Positions 49,417-59,743 of a stretch of 64,000 nucleotides of DNA are shown here, piece by piece. The position numbers and the translations under genes are program-made. How positions within the stretch are numbered: position 1 is the first letter of the stretch; each line of letters opens with the position of its first letter. The notes below the pieces were generated by a model. That model ran no database searches and was not told the origin of the DNA. It saw nothing but the letters and a program-made list of their open reading frames with translations. This DNA is from Serratia symbiotica (GTDB lineage Bacteria; Pseudomonadota; Gammaproteobacteria; Enterobacterales; Enterobacteriaceae): NCBI RefSeq assembly GCF_000821185.2, contig NZ_CP050855.1, forward strand, positions 2,356,001 through 2,420,000, read 5' to 3'.

Positions 49417-50703
49417 TTATGAGTTGTAAGCGCGCTCGCCGTGACTATTGACATCCAAACCTTCGTGCTCTTGTTCTTCCGCTACACGCAAGCCTACGAT
49501 AACATCGGCCACTTTGAAAGCGATAAAGGCGGCAATGCCAGACCACACCAGGGTGATCACTACGCTTATTAGCTGGCTCCACACCTGGTGTCCCATGGTT
49601 ACACCTTCTGCATAACCGATGCCGCCTAGTGAAGATGCGGTGAACACCCCCGTTAGCAGACAACCAACAATACCGCAAACGCCGTGCACGCCGAACACAT
49701 CACAAGTATCATCCACATTCAGCCATTTCTTCAGCATGACCACGCCCCATAGGCCAGCAATGCCTCCCGCCAAGCCGATGAGCAGCGCTCCACCAACGCC
49801 GACGCTACCCGCAGCCGGGGTCACCGCAACCAAGCCAGCGATGCAGCCAGAACAGGCACCCAATAGCGAAGGCTTACCGCGCGCCATCCACTCAGCGAAT
49901 ATCCAAGAGAGAATGGCACCGGCGGTTGCAATTACGGTGTTCAAGAATGCCAATGCCGCAATGCCGTTGGCCGCGCTGGCAGAGCCAGCATTGAAGCCGA
50001 ACCAGCCGATATACAGGATAGAGGCACCGGTAAATACCATCGGTAGGTTGTGCGGTTTGAACGCTTCCCTACCAAATCCGACGCGCTTGCCCAGCAGGTA
50101 AGCACCGATCAAACTTGCGCTGGCGGCGTTGATGTGCACCACAGTACCGCCAGCAAAGTCCAGCGTGCCATCAGCCGCCAAGAAACCGCCGCCCCATACC
50201 ATGTGCGCAATCGGCAGGTAGGAGAGGGTGAACCAAATGGCGGCGAAAATCACTACCGCAGAGAACCGGATGCGCTCGGCAATCCCCCCCACTACCAGCG
50301 CCACGGTAATACAGGCGAAGGAACATTGGAAAGCAACATGGATCATCTGATGGAAAGTGCCGATAACGCTGTCTATGCCGATCCCTTTCAGCATCGCCAT
50401 CTGGAAACTACCCAAAAACGCATTGCCCTCGCTGAAGACTAGGCTGTAACCGTATAGCACCCATAGCACGCACACTAGAGCAAAAGTGATAGAAACCTGA
50501 GTCAGCATGGAAAGCACGTTCTTGGAACGCAGCAAACCGCCATAAAACAGCGCAATGCCCGGCAACGTCATGAACAGCACCAAAGTGGTGCAAATCATCA
50601 TGAATGCGTTGTCAGCCTTGTCTGCGACCACCGGAGTGGCCAGAGCAAAAGAAGGTACCAATGCTACCGTGCTCAAGCTCAATATGGATAAAAATTTTTT
50701 CAT
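49417..50703 (-). CDS. amtB: Ammonium channel AmtB
   Basis: 428 residues with signal peptide (MKKFLSILSLSTVALVPSFALA) and eleven helices. The twin pore histidines are in MIHVAFQCSFACI and FGVHGVCGIVGCL; phenylalanine gate residues in the same region. The start at 50703 leaves the E. coli length; an upstream run to 50856 is out of family. Cotranscribed with glnK (34-base gap), which plugs the channel when nitrogen is plentiful. Confidence 0.96.
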   Translation of the reverse strand: MKKFLSILSLSTVALVPSFALATPVVADKADNAFMMICTTLVLFMTLPGIALFYGGLLRSKNVLSMLTQVSITFALVCVLWVLYGYSLVFSEGNAFLGSFQMAMLKGIGIDSVIGTFHQMIHVAFQCSFACITVALVVGGIAERIRFSAVVIFAAIWFTLSYLPIAHMVWGGGFLAADGTLDFAGGTVVHINAASASLIGAYLLGKRVGFGREAFKPHNLPMVFTGASILYIGWFGFNAGSASAANGIAALAFLNTVIATAGAILSWIFAEWMARGKPSLLGACSGCIAGLVAVTPAAGSVGVGGALLIGLAGGIAGLWGVVMLKKWLNVDDTCDVFGVHGVCGIVGCLLTGVFTASSLGGIGYAEGVTMGHQVWSQLISVVITLVWSGIAAFIAFKVADVIVGLRVAEEQEHEGLDVNSHGERAYNS

Positions 50704-50737
50704 TATCAATCCATTCCCATTGCTTAAGAGCCTGTAA

Positions 50738-51076
50738 TTACAGTGCTGCTTCGTCTGTTTCGCCGGTGCGAATGCGAATGACATGCTGCAATTCGGCAAC
50801 GAAAATTTTGCCGTCGCCGATTTTTCCGGTATAGGCAGCTTTGCTAATGACATCAATCACGTCATCCAATTGGTCGTCGGCAATGGCGATGTCAATCTTT
50901 ACTTTAGGTAGGAAGTTGACGCTGTATTCTGCGCCACGATAAAGCTCAGCATGTCCTTTCTGGCGGCCAAAGCCTTTCACTTCAGTGACAGTCAGCCCCT
51001 GAATACCTACAGCGGATAAGGCTTCACGCACATCCTCCAGCTTGAATGGTTTGATCACTACGCTCACCAGCTTCAT
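50738..51076 (-). CDS. glnK: Nitrogen regulatory PII protein GlnK
   Basis: 112 residues. Uridylylation site Tyr51 in ELYRGAEYSVNFLPK at the tip of the T-loop; B- and C-loop blocks KIGDGKIFVAEL and IRTGETDEAAL. Senses 2-oxoglutarate and ATP/ADP and blocks AmtB. First gene of glnK-amtB behind a sigma-54 promoter. Confidence 0.97.
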   Translation of the reverse strand: MKLVSVVIKPFKLEDVREALSAVGIQGLTVTEVKGFGRQKGHAELYRGAEYSVNFLPKVKIDIAIADDQLDDVIDVISKAAYTGKIGDGKIFVAELQHVIRIRTGETDEAAL

Positions 51077-51127
51077 AATTGTTCCTCTACTAAAAAGCTC
51101 AAACTCACCCTGATACAGTACTTATCA

Positions 51128-51253
51128 AGCAAAAACTATGCCATAAATGGTTTAGTACGTGAATTCAGCAAATGACTCGGTGAACCGACAACCTTGAGTC
51201 ATGTAGCGCCTTACCGCCAGTCATCACTCAAATATTGCACACCATTTTGGTGC
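51128..51253 (-). promoter_or_regulatory. Sigma-54 promoter and NtrC site of glnK-amtB
   Basis: Minus strand TGGCAT-AGTTT-TTGCT at 51128-51143 fits the -24/-12 consensus TGGCAC-N5-TTGCW. About 100 bases upstream, TGCACACCATTTTGGTGCG at 51236-51254 is an NtrC-type inverted repeat (GCAC...GTGC). This predicts induction on nitrogen limitation. Confidence 0.82.
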
Positions 51254-51314
51254 GTAATGCTTCGGAAAAAGGCGCAGAAGGGACTTGAGGAACCGCGCCC
51301 CACTCCCCTGGGGA

Positions 51315-53087
51315 TCAAGCGGATTGGCTTTCCTCGCGAACCGCCAGCGCCTCACCCACCTGTTGCAATTGATACATCTGGTAGTAGCGCCCCTGCTGCC
51401 CCAGCAGTTGCAGATGATTGCCCTGCTCCACCACGTGGCCACGGTGGAGCACCAGAATTGAGTCAGCATCGACGATAGTCGATAAACGGTGAGCGATCAC
51501 TATCAGCGTGGTGCGCTCACGGATCAGACGCAGCGCATGCTGGATGGCCTGCTCGGTTCCCGAATCAATGTTGGCCGTCGCCTCGTCGAGGATCAGGATC
51601 TGCGGTGCCTGCACCAGTACCCGTGCCATCGCCAGCAGTTGTTTTTGGCCGACCGACAAGTTATTACCTTGCTCGCCCAGCCTGGTGTGAATGCCCTGTG
51701 GGAAGCTGCGGACCAGATCGGCCAACTGCACCGTCTCCAGCGCCTGCCAAACCGTTTTTTCGTCGATATTACGCCCTAACGTGATATTGGCCAGCACCGA
51801 TTCGGCGATCACCGCTGGCTCCTGCTGCACCATTGCCATACCCTGACGCAGCGTGCGATGCGATAGACTGGACAGCAGACGGCCGCCAAGGCGCACCTCG
51901 CCTTCATTGACTGGGTAGTAGCCCATTAGCAGGTTGGCCAATGTGCTCTTGCCGCTGCCGGTGTGGCCGACTAGCGCCGTGAAACCGCACGAAGGCACCG
52001 ACAATGAAATATGCTGCAACACCTTTTTATCCGCGCGATAGGCGAAACTCAGGTCTTTAACATCAATGCTGCCGCTGGTCAGCGGATGAGTTTCCGTACC
52101 ATAACGCTGTTGGCAGCGATCCATCAGTTCAAAGACGCGTTCACCAGCCACCAGCGCCTGCTGCAAAATAGACTGCTGCGAGGTCAGCTCGATCAGCGGT
52201 TCATTCAAGCGCCCCAAATAATTGATAAAGGCATACAATACGCCGGCGCTTATCACACCTTCACCGCTCAAGCCGAACAGCATCAGCAGGCCGCACAGCA
52301 CCAGCATCGAAAACAAGCTAAGTAGTGGCCGCAGTAGAAAACCGTCCAGCCGCAGAGTTTGCATGCGCGCGGTGTAATGCCTTTTACTGGCTGCGCGCAG
52401 GCGCTCACCAAAGCGGATCTGCTGACGGAATTGCTGAATGACACTCATGCCGTTAATCACTTCATTAAAACCGTCGTTGATATCCGCCAGATAGCTGCGC
52501 ACCCGCCGCACGATCGGCGCACTGTAGTACTGATAGATGCCCATCACCACAAGTACTGCCGGGAAGATGCAGATCGCCACCAGTGCCATGCGCCAGTCGA
52601 GGAGGAACATTGCCACCAGCATGGTACCGATCAACGCGGCGCTTTTCAGCACCGTGGAGACCACCATCACGTAAAGATCCTTGATAACCTCGGTATCGTT
52701 GGTAACGCGCGAGATCAACTGCCCGACCGGCTGGGTGTCGAAGGCACTGAGCGGCTGGCGCAGCGCGGCGTCCATCACATCGGTGCGCAAACGCTGCACC
52801 ACCCCCACCGCCGCCTGATTGAACAACAGCGCCTGGAAATAATGCAACGCCGCCGCCAGCAGTTCTAGCAGTACGTAGGTCGTCGCCAGCCCGCCGACGA
52901 TTGCCAGCGGCAGTTGCCCTTTGGCAACGTAGTGATCGATAAAATAGCTGATCAAGATTGGCCCAGCGACTTCCGCCGCTGCCGCCACCCACAGCATCAA
53001 CACCGCAATCCCCAGCGGTTTGCGGTATGGCGAACCGTAAGCCAGCAGCCGTTTTAGCGTCGGCCACAGCTTTTGCACTTTATTCAT
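51315..53087 (-). CDS. mdlB: ABC exporter half-transporter MdlB (SmdB)
   Basis: 590 residues: six membrane helices (about 20-310) then an ATPase domain with Walker [15 protein letters not shown], signature [13 protein letters not shown] and Walker [13 protein letters not shown]. The signature reads LSVGQ instead of LSGGQ, as is usual for MdlB-type heterodimeric exporters. It overlaps mdlA by eight bases; MdlA and MdlB form one heterodimer. Substrate not settled (multidrug export reported for SmdAB of Serratia). Confidence 0.94.
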   Translation of the reverse strand: MNKVQKLWPTLKRLLAYGSPYRKPLGIAVLMLWVAAAAEVAGPILISYFIDHYVAKGQLPLAIVGGLATTYVLLELLAAALHYFQALLFNQAAVGVVQRLRTDVMDAALRQPLSAFDTQPVGQLISRVTNDTEVIKDLYVMVVSTVLKSAALIGTMLVAMFLLDWRMALVAICIFPAVLVVMGIYQYYSAPIVRRVRSYLADINDGFNEVINGMSVIQQFRQQIRFGERLRAASKRHYTARMQTLRLDGFLLRPLLSLFSMLVLCGLLMLFGLSGEGVISAGVLYAFINYLGRLNEPLIELTSQQSILQQALVAGERVFELMDRCQQRYGTETHPLTSGSIDVKDLSFAYRADKKVLQHISLSVPSCGFTALVGHTGSGKSTLANLLMGYYPVNEGEVRLGGRLLSSLSHRTLRQGMAMVQQEPAVIAESVLANITLGRNIDEKTVWQALETVQLADLVRSFPQGIHTRLGEQGNNLSVGQKQLLAMARVLVQAPQILILDEATANIDSGTEQAIQHALRLIRERTTLIVIAHRLSTIVDADSILVLHRGHVVEQGNHLQLLGQQGRYYQMYQLQQVGEALAVREESQSA

Positions 53088-54855
53088 TGGCTAACGCTTC
53101 CTCACCGCAGTCCGGCACTTCATCCAGCGCCGCCTCCAACTGCTGGTAGCGGTACATATCGCGATACCAACCTGGCTGAGTCGCCAGCGCTGGGTGTTCA
53201 CCGCGCTGCACCACGCTACCATGCTGCATCACCAGGATCTCGCTAGCTCCGGTCAATGCCGACAGCCGGTGCGCACTGATAATCACCGTGCGATCCTGCC
53301 CCCAACGGCGCAAGTTATGCAGAATTTGGTGCTCAGTACGACCATCTACCGCTGAAAGTGCATCGTCGAGGATCAGGATCTCTGTGTCCAGTAACAGCGC
53401 ACGGGCGATGGAAATACGCTGCTTCTGACCACCAGAGAGCATCACACCGCGTTCGCCCACTTCAGTTTCATAGCCCTGTGGCAGACGCAGGATATCCTCG
53501 TGCACGCTGGCCAGCCGCGCCGCCTGTTCAATTTGCTCTTGCGTCGCTCCCGGATTGCCTAGCGCAATATTGTTCGCCACGCTGTCGGAGAATAAGAATG
53601 GCGTCTGACTGACCACCGACAACCGCAAACGCCAATCATCAAGCTTGACCTGGCTCAGCGGCAAGCCGTGGTAGCTTATCTGACCAGCGTCAACGTCGAA
53701 CTGGCGCTGGATCAGCGATAACAGCGTCGATTTACCGGCCCCCGTTGGCCCGCACAACCCCAGCATCTGCCCAGGCTCTAGCCTCAACATGACCTTGTAC
53801 AACACAGACAGCTTACTCTCTGGGTAATGGAATGCTCGGATATCCGCCACCAATACGCCACGGCCAGCAGGCAGCGGCAGTTGACCATCTTGTACCGTCG
53901 GTGCCTCTGCAAGCAGGCTACGGATGCGGCTGTATGCGGCACTGCCGCGTTCAACGATATTGAACATCCAAGCCAGCGCTAACATCGGCCAAATCATCAG
54001 GCCGAGATACATCACAAAGCTGGTCAACTGCCCCAGCGTTAGAGAACCGTTCACTACCATCCAACTGCCGCCGCCAATAGCCAACAGATTGGAGGTGCCG
54101 ATGGCGATATAGATCGTCGGGTCAAAGCACGCGTCAACCCGCGCCACATGCATGTTCTTCGCACCTGTCTGCACCGCCACTTCGGCGAACCGCTTGGACT
54201 GGTGATCCTCCAGACCAAAGGCTTTGATCATGCGGATGCTGGTCATACTTTCCTGCGCCTGATCGTTCAGGCGGGAAAACGCCGCCTGTGCTGATTTAAA
54301 GCGCTGATGCAGTTGGTCGCCGTAATATTTGATGACGATCGCCATCAGCGGCATTGGGATCAAAGACAGGAGCGTCAGTTGCCAACTGATTTGGGTGCTC
54401 ATCACCACCAGCACTATCACCCCCATCACTAGTGAGTCCACCAGTGTCAACACACCTTCACCAGCAGCAAACACCACCCGATCCACGTCGTTGGTGGCAC
54501 GCGCCATCAGATCGCCAGTGCGGTGACGCAGGTAGAAAGCCGGGTTCTGGTGACTAAGCTGGCGGTAGAAATTCTCGCGTAGCTCGACGGCCAACTGGTA
54601 AGACGCGCCAAACAGCAATACCCGCCACAGGTAGCGCAGCAGGTAAACAATAATCGCGGAACCAAACATCAGCCCCAGCCATGCCATCAGCACGTCGGTC
54701 GACATCTGTTTTTCGGTGACACCATCCACGATAATGCCTACCAGCTTGGGCGGTAACAGTTGCAGAATAGCGATAACGATCAGCAACACCACTGCCCCCA
54801 GGTAGCGGTGCCATTCTCGGCGGAAATACCAACCGATTTGAGCAAATAATCTCAC
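53080..54855 (-). CDS. mdlA: ABC exporter half-transporter MdlA (SmdA)
   Basis: 591 residues with N-terminal six-helix domain and C-terminal ATPase: Walker [15 protein letters not shown], signature [17 protein letters not shown], Walker [13 protein letters not shown], in which an Asp replaces the catalytic Glu after Walker B, the degenerate site of a heterodimeric exporter. First gene of mdlA-mdlB, 92 bases downstream of decR. Confidence 0.94.
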   Translation of the reverse strand: MRLFAQIGWYFRREWHRYLGAVVLLIVIAILQLLPPKLVGIIVDGVTEKQMSTDVLMAWLGLMFGSAIIVYLLRYLWRVLLFGASYQLAVELRENFYRQLSHQNPAFYLRHRTGDLMARATNDVDRVVFAAGEGVLTLVDSLVMGVIVLVVMSTQISWQLTLLSLIPMPLMAIVIKYYGDQLHQRFKSAQAAFSRLNDQAQESMTSIRMIKAFGLEDHQSKRFAEVAVQTGAKNMHVARVDACFDPTIYIAIGTSNLLAIGGGSWMVVNGSLTLGQLTSFVMYLGLMIWPMLALAWMFNIVERGSAAYSRIRSLLAEAPTVQDGQLPLPAGRGVLVADIRAFHYPESKLSVLYKVMLRLEPGQMLGLCGPTGAGKSTLLSLIQRQFDVDAGQISYHGLPLSQVKLDDWRLRLSVVSQTPFLFSDSVANNIALGNPGATQEQIEQAARLASVHEDILRLPQGYETEVGERGVMLSGGQKQRISIARALLLDTEILILDDALSAVDGRTEHQILHNLRRWGQDRTVIISAHRLSALTGASEILVMQHGSVVQRGEHPALATQPGWYRDMYRYQQLEAALDEVPDCGEEALANE

Positions 54856-54947
54856 GCAGTTTGATTCCAGGATTGAATAGGTTTTATCTTTTGCTCTGCT
54901 CCAGCACAGCAGGATACCACCGATTCAGCGTCAGTTTGGTGAACTTT

Positions 54948-55409
54948 TCACTCTGGCACTGGCAGCGCGGTGGTATATTTGATTTTCTCCATGGCGAAGC
55001 TGGAAGTGACATCGACCAGGCCTGGCACGCCGTTGACTAGCCGCTTGTAAAAGATGTCGTAGCTCTTCATATCCGCCACTTCCACTTGCATCAGGTAGTC
55101 GTATTCACCCGCCATGCGGTAGAACGCTAACACCTCGGGAATTTGGGCAGTCAGTTGAACAAACGTCCGATACCACTCGCTGCTGTGCTGCTGGGTTTTA
55201 ATCAGCACAAAGGCCGTCAGCCCTAGACCCAACTTTTCGTTGTCCAGCAGCGCCACTCGGCCACGGATATAGCCTTCATCCTCCAGCCGCTTCAGCCGTT
55301 TCCAGCATGGAGTGGAGGTTAAATTGACCGCTTCGGCCAGCGCCTGTAGCGATTGGGTGCAGTCCTGCTGCAACATACATAGCAGCTTACGGTCTGTTTT
55401 ATCTAGCAT
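54948..55409 (-). CDS. decR: DecR/YbaO, Lrp/AsnC-family regulator of cysteine detoxification
   Basis: 153 residues from [17 protein letters not shown] at 55409. N-terminal helix-turn-helix ([27 protein letters not shown]) and a C-terminal RAM domain ([16 protein letters not shown]). In E. coli DecR activates cyuAP (cysteine desulfhydrase and permease). That target is not in this window. A longer frame to 55439 has no family support. Confidence 0.92.
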   Translation of the reverse strand: MLDKTDRKLLCMLQQDCTQSLQALAEAVNLTSTPCWKRLKRLEDEGYIRGRVALLDNEKLGLGLTAFVLIKTQQHSSEWYRTFVQLTAQIPEVLAFYRMAGEYDYLMQVEVADMKSYDIFYKRLVNGVPGLVDVTSSFAMEKIKYTTALPVPE

Positions 55410-55534
55410 ATCGCCAATCCAGAGAAAATTTTTCTCCATTTAAACAAAAAAGAAGGTTGAAAAGCAACATTCTTTCCTAATTATTGCCGTACTCTATGGG
55501 TACTGTCCTTCATAATAGGTAGCCAATCGCTGAG

Positions 55535-56461
55535 ATGACGAGTAAAATTAAGAATACGGGAATAATTATCATCTTATTCACGCTGGTTGCCCTCACATGG
55601 GGTACCACATGGATGGCAATGAAAATTGCCGTCTCCACTGTCCCCCCCATTTATGCCACTGGATTACGTTTTCTGGCGGCTTCACCGCTCTTAATACTAT
55701 TGAGCTATTTCACCCGGACACCGCTGTTATTTCCCAAAGGCAACCGAGTATTTCAACTTTGGGTGTGCATCGCCTATTTTGCTATCCCTTTTACGTTGAT
55801 GATTTATGGTGAGCGCTATGTTAACTCAGCATTGGCTTCAATTATTTTTGCCAATATGCCTGTCGCTGTATTGATGACCTCCGTTTTATTATTAGGGGAA
55901 CGCGTGAGTATGACGCAATTGGCGGGACTGATTCTTGGCGTCGGCAGCCTGGCTGGCATTCTGTGGCTAGAGTCAGCCAATAGCGGAGAAACACGGTGGC
56001 CCGGCGTGCTAGCGCTGTTAGCAGCGGTGCTAATTCATGCCGTTATGTATGTATTATGTAAAAAGCGTGGGCAAAAAGTCTCCGTACTGACCTACAATAC
56101 CTTACCTTGTCTCGGCGCTGGTTTTTTACTGCTCTTTTTTGGACATTTTGTTGAAATGCCCGATACCCGTCTATTTTCAGTAAGTTCACTGTCAGCGGTT
56201 GCCTATTTGGGTGTGATCGCTGGCGTCTGCGGTATTATGGCCTATTTCGCCCTACAGCAATATGCCAGTGCATTTCAGGCATCTCTGGTATTTCTGGTCT
56301 TTCCACTTATCGCTATTGGCATTGAAAAAATGGTTGAAAATACCACTATCAGCAACGCCTCGCTGTGGCTTATTCTGCCATTATTAATCGGAATTTTACT
56401 GACGCTCTATAGCAACAAAGCTGCGAGCTTAAAAAGTCAGCTCATTAAGCCAAGGCTGTAA
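55535..56461 (+). CDS. EamA/DMT-superfamily inner-membrane transporter
   Basis: 308 residues with ten helices in two EamA repeats (TLVALTWGTTWMAMKIAV, LLGERVSMTQLAGLILGVGS). Family members export amino acids or other metabolites; the substrate cannot be read from the sequence. It is divergent from decR with a 125-base gap, so DecR could control it. This is not the gene found at this spot in E. coli (cof). Confidence 0.85.
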   Translation: MTSKIKNTGIIIILFTLVALTWGTTWMAMKIAVSTVPPIYATGLRFLAASPLLILLSYFTRTPLLFPKGNRVFQLWVCIAYFAIPFTLMIYGERYVNSALASIIFANMPVAVLMTSVLLLGERVSMTQLAGLILGVGSLAGILWLESANSGETRWPGVLALLAAVLIHAVMYVLCKKRGQKVSVLTYNTLPCLGAGFLLLFFGHFVEMPDTRLFSVSSLSAVAYLGVIAGVCGIMAYFALQQYASAFQASLVFLVFPLIAIGIEKMVENTTISNASLWLILPLLIGILLTLYSNKAASLKSQLIKPRL

Positions 56462-56516
56462 GTATAAAAAACCGAGTAGCGATACCTGACCAACTGTAAT
56501 AAACCACATCATTCAG

Positions 56517-56925
56517 CAGTAACTGGCGCAGCACGGCTACATACTGGAAGTACGCTATTACCCCGGCAAGCACTGGCAAAACCTGGCACAAATCGCCCAG
56601 GCCGACCTGCGGCAGGTGGATAACCTGCTCGGCGAGGTGCCTGAAGTGACGCTGGAGAGTCGCTTGCGGTAAAATACCCAGTAGTGCGGCGTCCTGACCA
56701 CAGAACGAGGACAGCGGCAACGGGAGATGGCTGCGGCAAATTCAGCCACTGCTGGCACCGCGCTTCGAGCAGTTGAAAAGTTACTATTAGCAGTTGATGC
56801 GCGCTGTCATTATCCCCCCCTAGCTCCACTATCAACACTAAATCAGCGCGCAGCCGCGCATTCATGGCATCACGCTGACCGCCCATGGCTGGTTTCGATT
56901 TCTGTAGGGGCCGTCGCCAGTAGAT
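56517..56925 (+). pseudogene. ybaE: YbaE/SgrR-family remnant
   Basis: Forward frames give GYILEVRYYPGKHWQNLAQI and VDNLLGEVPEVTLESRLR, which align with the E. coli YbaE segment GCELTIIFHNAKNWDD and DRLIGEAPEYTLEQWLR. Past stops and frameshifts, PLYHYQH*ISAQPRIHGITL and AHGWFRF align with NYHYRISAPPGVNGVRLTPRGWFEF. This corresponds to the last quarter of the gene; the first three quarters are gone. The position beside queC is correct. Confidence 0.8.
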
Positions 56926-57033
56926 AACCCAGAGCAGCCCTCCGCAGGCTGAACATAGGCTTTTCCCCTGTGCCATCCCATTATTTCTGCTACCATCGCC
57001 GCTGCAACGCATTTTTATCCCACTGCCCGATGG

Positions 57034-57147
57034 TATATACCCTAAATAATTCGAGTTACAGGAAGGCGGCAAGCGCTTACATCGTTAAGTGACTGGGGTG
57101 AGCCAGGAAAGCTAACGCACCGACAACTTGAAATATGGCGGGTATAT
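57034..57147. repeat. Palindrome-ended intergenic repeat before queC
   Basis: Ends ATATACCC and GGGTATAT with ATTCGAGTTACAGGAAGGCGG on the left and CGACAACTTGAAATATGGCG on the right. The interior has GTGACTGGGGTGAGC. Repeats of this type are scattered in intergenic regions of Serratia and Yersinia. It sits only about 35 bases before the queC start, so it may affect the leader mRNA. Confidence 0.6.
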
Positions 57148-57181
57148 CGGAAAAGGCCAAATCCAATAATAAGGTGATCAT

Positions 57182-57433
57182 ATGAAGCGTGCAGTTGTCA
57201 TTTTCAGCGGTGGACAAGATTCCACGACCTGCTTGATCCAGGCATTACAACAATATGACGAGGTTCACTGCGTCACATTCGATTACGGTCAGCGCCATCA
57301 TGCCGAGATCGCGGTAGCACAGGAGCTGTCGTTAACCCTTGGTGCCAAAGCGCATAAGGTGCTGGATGTAGGTTTGCTGAACGAACTGGCGATCAGCAGC
57401 CTGACCCGTGACAACATTCCGGTTCCCGCCTAT
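57182..57433 (+). CDS. queC: 7-cyano-7-deazaguanine synthase QueC, exon 1
   Basis: Residues 1-84 of QueC, from [20 protein letters not shown] to [12 protein letters not shown]. The PP-loop SGGQDS for ATP binding is here. Makes preQ0 from 7-carboxy-7-deazaguanine for queuosine tRNA modification. The frame runs on into the intron without family match after Tyr84. The junction at 57433/57434 is chosen because GTGTG, the group II 5' consensus GUGYG, begins there and the rest of QueC resumes at 59297 in phase. Confidence 0.88.
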
Positions 57434-59296
57434 GTGTGCCACGAATGTACCCTATGGCAAATAAGGGTGCAATGCTGTGCGAGAGATGAGGGGCGGCCCC
57501 TCGGAGGCGGTGTCCAGATGCAGCCTTCAAACTACCCTGAGCTGCTGCCGTTAAGAGCGGTGGTGGTGAGCGTCAGGGAAAAGGCGCAGTCAGATGCGTC
57601 ATGTATGTGTTGTGAAGATGAACGAGAGTGAACTGTAGATGCAGTGTCGAAAGGAACAAGATGATGTCAAAAACGCGCTTTCTAAGCGGTGCGTGATAAG
57701 TCCAGCGGTTATCTGGTTACTGGCTGGTCGGCATCCGGCATATAGACAGCATGAGCACAACACAGGCTCTGGCATGGAACGTGGGAACCTGTCGTCCCGA
57801 TGCGAAGGGAGCGGCGTCGAGCAGAAACCCTGCGAGCGCCAGAGTACCAATGCGGGGCACAGGGGCAGATGGTTCCGTAGTAGTGATGAAGCGTCTGTAA
57901 TGGACGTGGAGCGAAGGGGGCCAGTCGTTGGGGCTGTACTGCAGGCCAACCGCATAAGCGGGAGGAGCCTGTGAACCAGTCCAAACCGTTTGCGTTATCC
58001 AGACATGCCGTCTGGAGCGCGTACAAGAAAGTAAAAGCCAACAAAGGCAGTGCTGGGATCGATGGTCAGTCGATTGAGGAATTTGATAGGAACCTCGTGG
58101 GGAACTTGTACAAAATCTGGAACCGAATGGCCTCGGGCAGCTATATGCCGCCAGCGGTTCGGCGTGTTGATATACCCAAGGCGACGGGTGGAACGAGACC
58201 CCTGGGGATCCCCACAGTCTCGGATCGCATTGCGCAGATGGTTGTCAAAGACATGCTGGAGCCGATTCTGGAGGCACTGTTCCACAATGACTCTTATGGC
58301 TATCGCCCGCACAAATCTGCGCACGATGCCCTGAGGATGGCCCGGCATCGATGCTGGCGTACTGACTGGGTGCTGGACGTGGACATCAAGGGGTTCTTCG
58401 ACAATATCGATCACGAACTCCTGATGAGAGCGGTGTGCAGGCATACGGACTGCAGATGGGTGAAACTCTACATTGAGCGATGGCTGACCGCATCGGTGTG
58501 TATGCCGGACGGAACGGTGCAGATGAGGGACAAGGGAACGCCTCAGGGCGGAGTCATTAGTCCATTACTTGCCAATCTGTTTCTGCATTATGCATTCGAT
58601 ATGTGGATGACGCGGGAATTCCCCGTCGTCCGGTTCGAGCGATACGCTGATGATGTAGTCATTCACTGCAAGAGTCATGCTCAGGCAATGATGCTGCGTG
58701 GCAGGCTCAGAAAACGGCTGGCTGAGTGTAAGCTGGAGATGAGTCCGGGCAAGACTAAAGTCGTTTACTGCAAGGACAGGGAAAGAACGGAAGCATATCC
58801 TGAAATCAGCTTCGACTTTGTGGGCTATACGTTCAGGCCAAGAAAGTCCTTCTCGAAAGAGGGAGAGCTGTCGGTGAATTTCCTGCCAGCAATGAGCGGC
58901 AGAGCTGCGAAGGCAATCCGGCAGACGGTACGGGGCTGGGATCTGAGCCACAAAACGCCGTTATCGCTGGAAGTCATGGCCCGTTGGCTCAACCCCATGT
59001 TACGGGGCTGGGTTAAGTACTATGGTCACTTTTATCGTTCAGCAATGAACTGTATAGCCACTCATGTAGATCTGCACCTTGCGAAATGGGTCGCCCGCAA
59101 ATATAAGCGGGTCCACGGTAGTCTGGCTCAGGCATATGAATGGTTAAGACGGATACAGCGCGCCAGGCCCGGTCTGTTTGCACACTGGGAAATTTGTACG
59201 CGGCGTGAGTGGTCAACGACAAGAGCCGGATGACGGGAGACTGTCACGTCCGGTTCCGTGGGAGCGCAGGGGGGAAGTTCCCTTGCGCGACCCGAT
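57434..59296 (+). mobile_element. Group II intron inserted in queC
   Basis: 1863 bases in the same orientation as queC. The 5' end is GTGTG (GUGYG rule) and the 3' end is CCCGAT (AY rule). Near the 3' end, AGAGCCGGATGACGGG and CTGTCACGTCCGGTTC make the domain V hairpin; GCGCAGGGGGG...CCCTTGCGC is a domain VI-like stem. GGGAACC at 57783-57789 pairs perfectly with exon GGTTCCC at 57421-57427 and is a candidate EBS2-IBS2 contact; no convincing EBS1 was found. It carries its own reverse transcriptase gene. The exact splice ends are inferred. Confidence 0.86.
57971..59233 (+). CDS. ltrA: Group II intron reverse transcriptase/maturase
   Basis: 420 residues. Fingers-palm blocks include GSAGIDGQSIEEF (RT0/1), VRRVDIPKATGGTRPLGIPT, VLDVDIKGFFDNIDHELL (first catalytic Asp), GTPQGGVISPLLANLFLH and the catalytic FERYADDVVIHC. 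The thumb/maturase X domain ends with MARWLNPMLRGWVKYYGHF. No C-terminal HNH endonuclease domain, so mobility would rely on reverse splicing or pre-existing nicks. No stop or frameshift, so it is probably active. Helps splice the queC transcript. The ATG-like start used here is GTG at 57971 after GGGAGGAG. Confidence 0.94.
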   Translation: MNQSKPFALSRHAVWSAYKKVKANKGSAGIDGQSIEEFDRNLVGNLYKIWNRMASGSYMPPAVRRVDIPKATGGTRPLGIPTVSDRIAQMVVKDMLEPILEALFHNDSYGYRPHKSAHDALRMARHRCWRTDWVLDVDIKGFFDNIDHELLMRAVCRHTDCRWVKLYIERWLTASVCMPDGTVQMRDKGTPQGGVISPLLANLFLHYAFDMWMTREFPVVRFERYADDVVIHCKSHAQAMMLRGRLRKRLAECKLEMSPGKTKVVYCKDRERTEAYPEISFDFVGYTFRPRKSFSKEGELSVNFLPAMSGRAAKAIRQTVRGWDLSHKTPLSLEVMARWLNPMLRGWVKYYGHFYRSAMNCIATHVDLHLAKWVARKYKRVHGSLAQAYEWLRRIQRARPGLFAHWEICTRREWSTTRAG

Positions 59297-59743
59297 AACC
59301 TCAACCAGAAAAATGCGCTGCCAAGCACCTTCGTGCCGGGCCGTAATATTTTGTTCCTGACGCTGGCGGCGATTTACGCCTACCAGATAGCAGCAGAAAC
59401 AGTGATCACTGGCGTCTGCGAAACTGATTTCTCAGGTTACCCCGACTGCCGCGACGAGTTTATCAAAGCGCTGAATCAGGCGATCGTGCTAGGCATCGCC
59501 CGCCATATTCGCTTCGAAACGCCGCTGATGTGGCTGAATAAGGCAGAAACCTGGGCGCTGGCAGATTATTACCATCAGTTGGATCTGGTGCGTCAAGACA
59601 CACTGACCTGCTACAACGGTATTAAAGGCGAAGGCTGCGGTGAGTGCGCGGCATGCCACCTGCGGGCAAACGGCCTGGCGCAATACCAACTCAACAAGGC
59701 GGAAGTGATGGCGGCTCTGAAGCAGAAAACCGGTCTAGCCTGA
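59297..59743 (+). CDS. queC: 7-cyano-7-deazaguanine synthase QueC, exon 2
   Basis: Residues 85-232 after splicing: [39 protein letters not shown] and the zinc cluster [22 protein letters not shown], whose four cysteines are all present. The spliced length of 232 matches the usual 231. Only the intron removal yields an intact enzyme; without it the two halves are separated. Confidence 0.88.
   Translation, partial: NLNQKNALPSTFVPGRNILFLTLAAIYAYQIAAETVITGVCETDFSGYPDCRDEFIKALNQAIVLGIARHIRFETPLMWLNKAETWALADYYHQLDLVRQDTLTCYNGIKGEGCGECAACHLRANGLAQYQLNKAEVMAALKQKTGLA

Noticed and set aside
57182..57631. A 149-residue QueC-like protein with an unrelated tail
   Set aside because: The match to QueC stops exactly at Tyr84; the tail is intron sequence. 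It is exon 1 plus read-through, not a fusion.
58565..58951. Antisense frame inside the intron reverse transcriptase
   Set aside because: Overlaps conserved RT motifs on the other strand, with no homology of its own.
59258..59743. Separate gene starting at 59258 for the QueC C-terminal half
   Set aside because: The first 13 codons lie in intron domain VI; the real protein part starts at 59297 after splicing.
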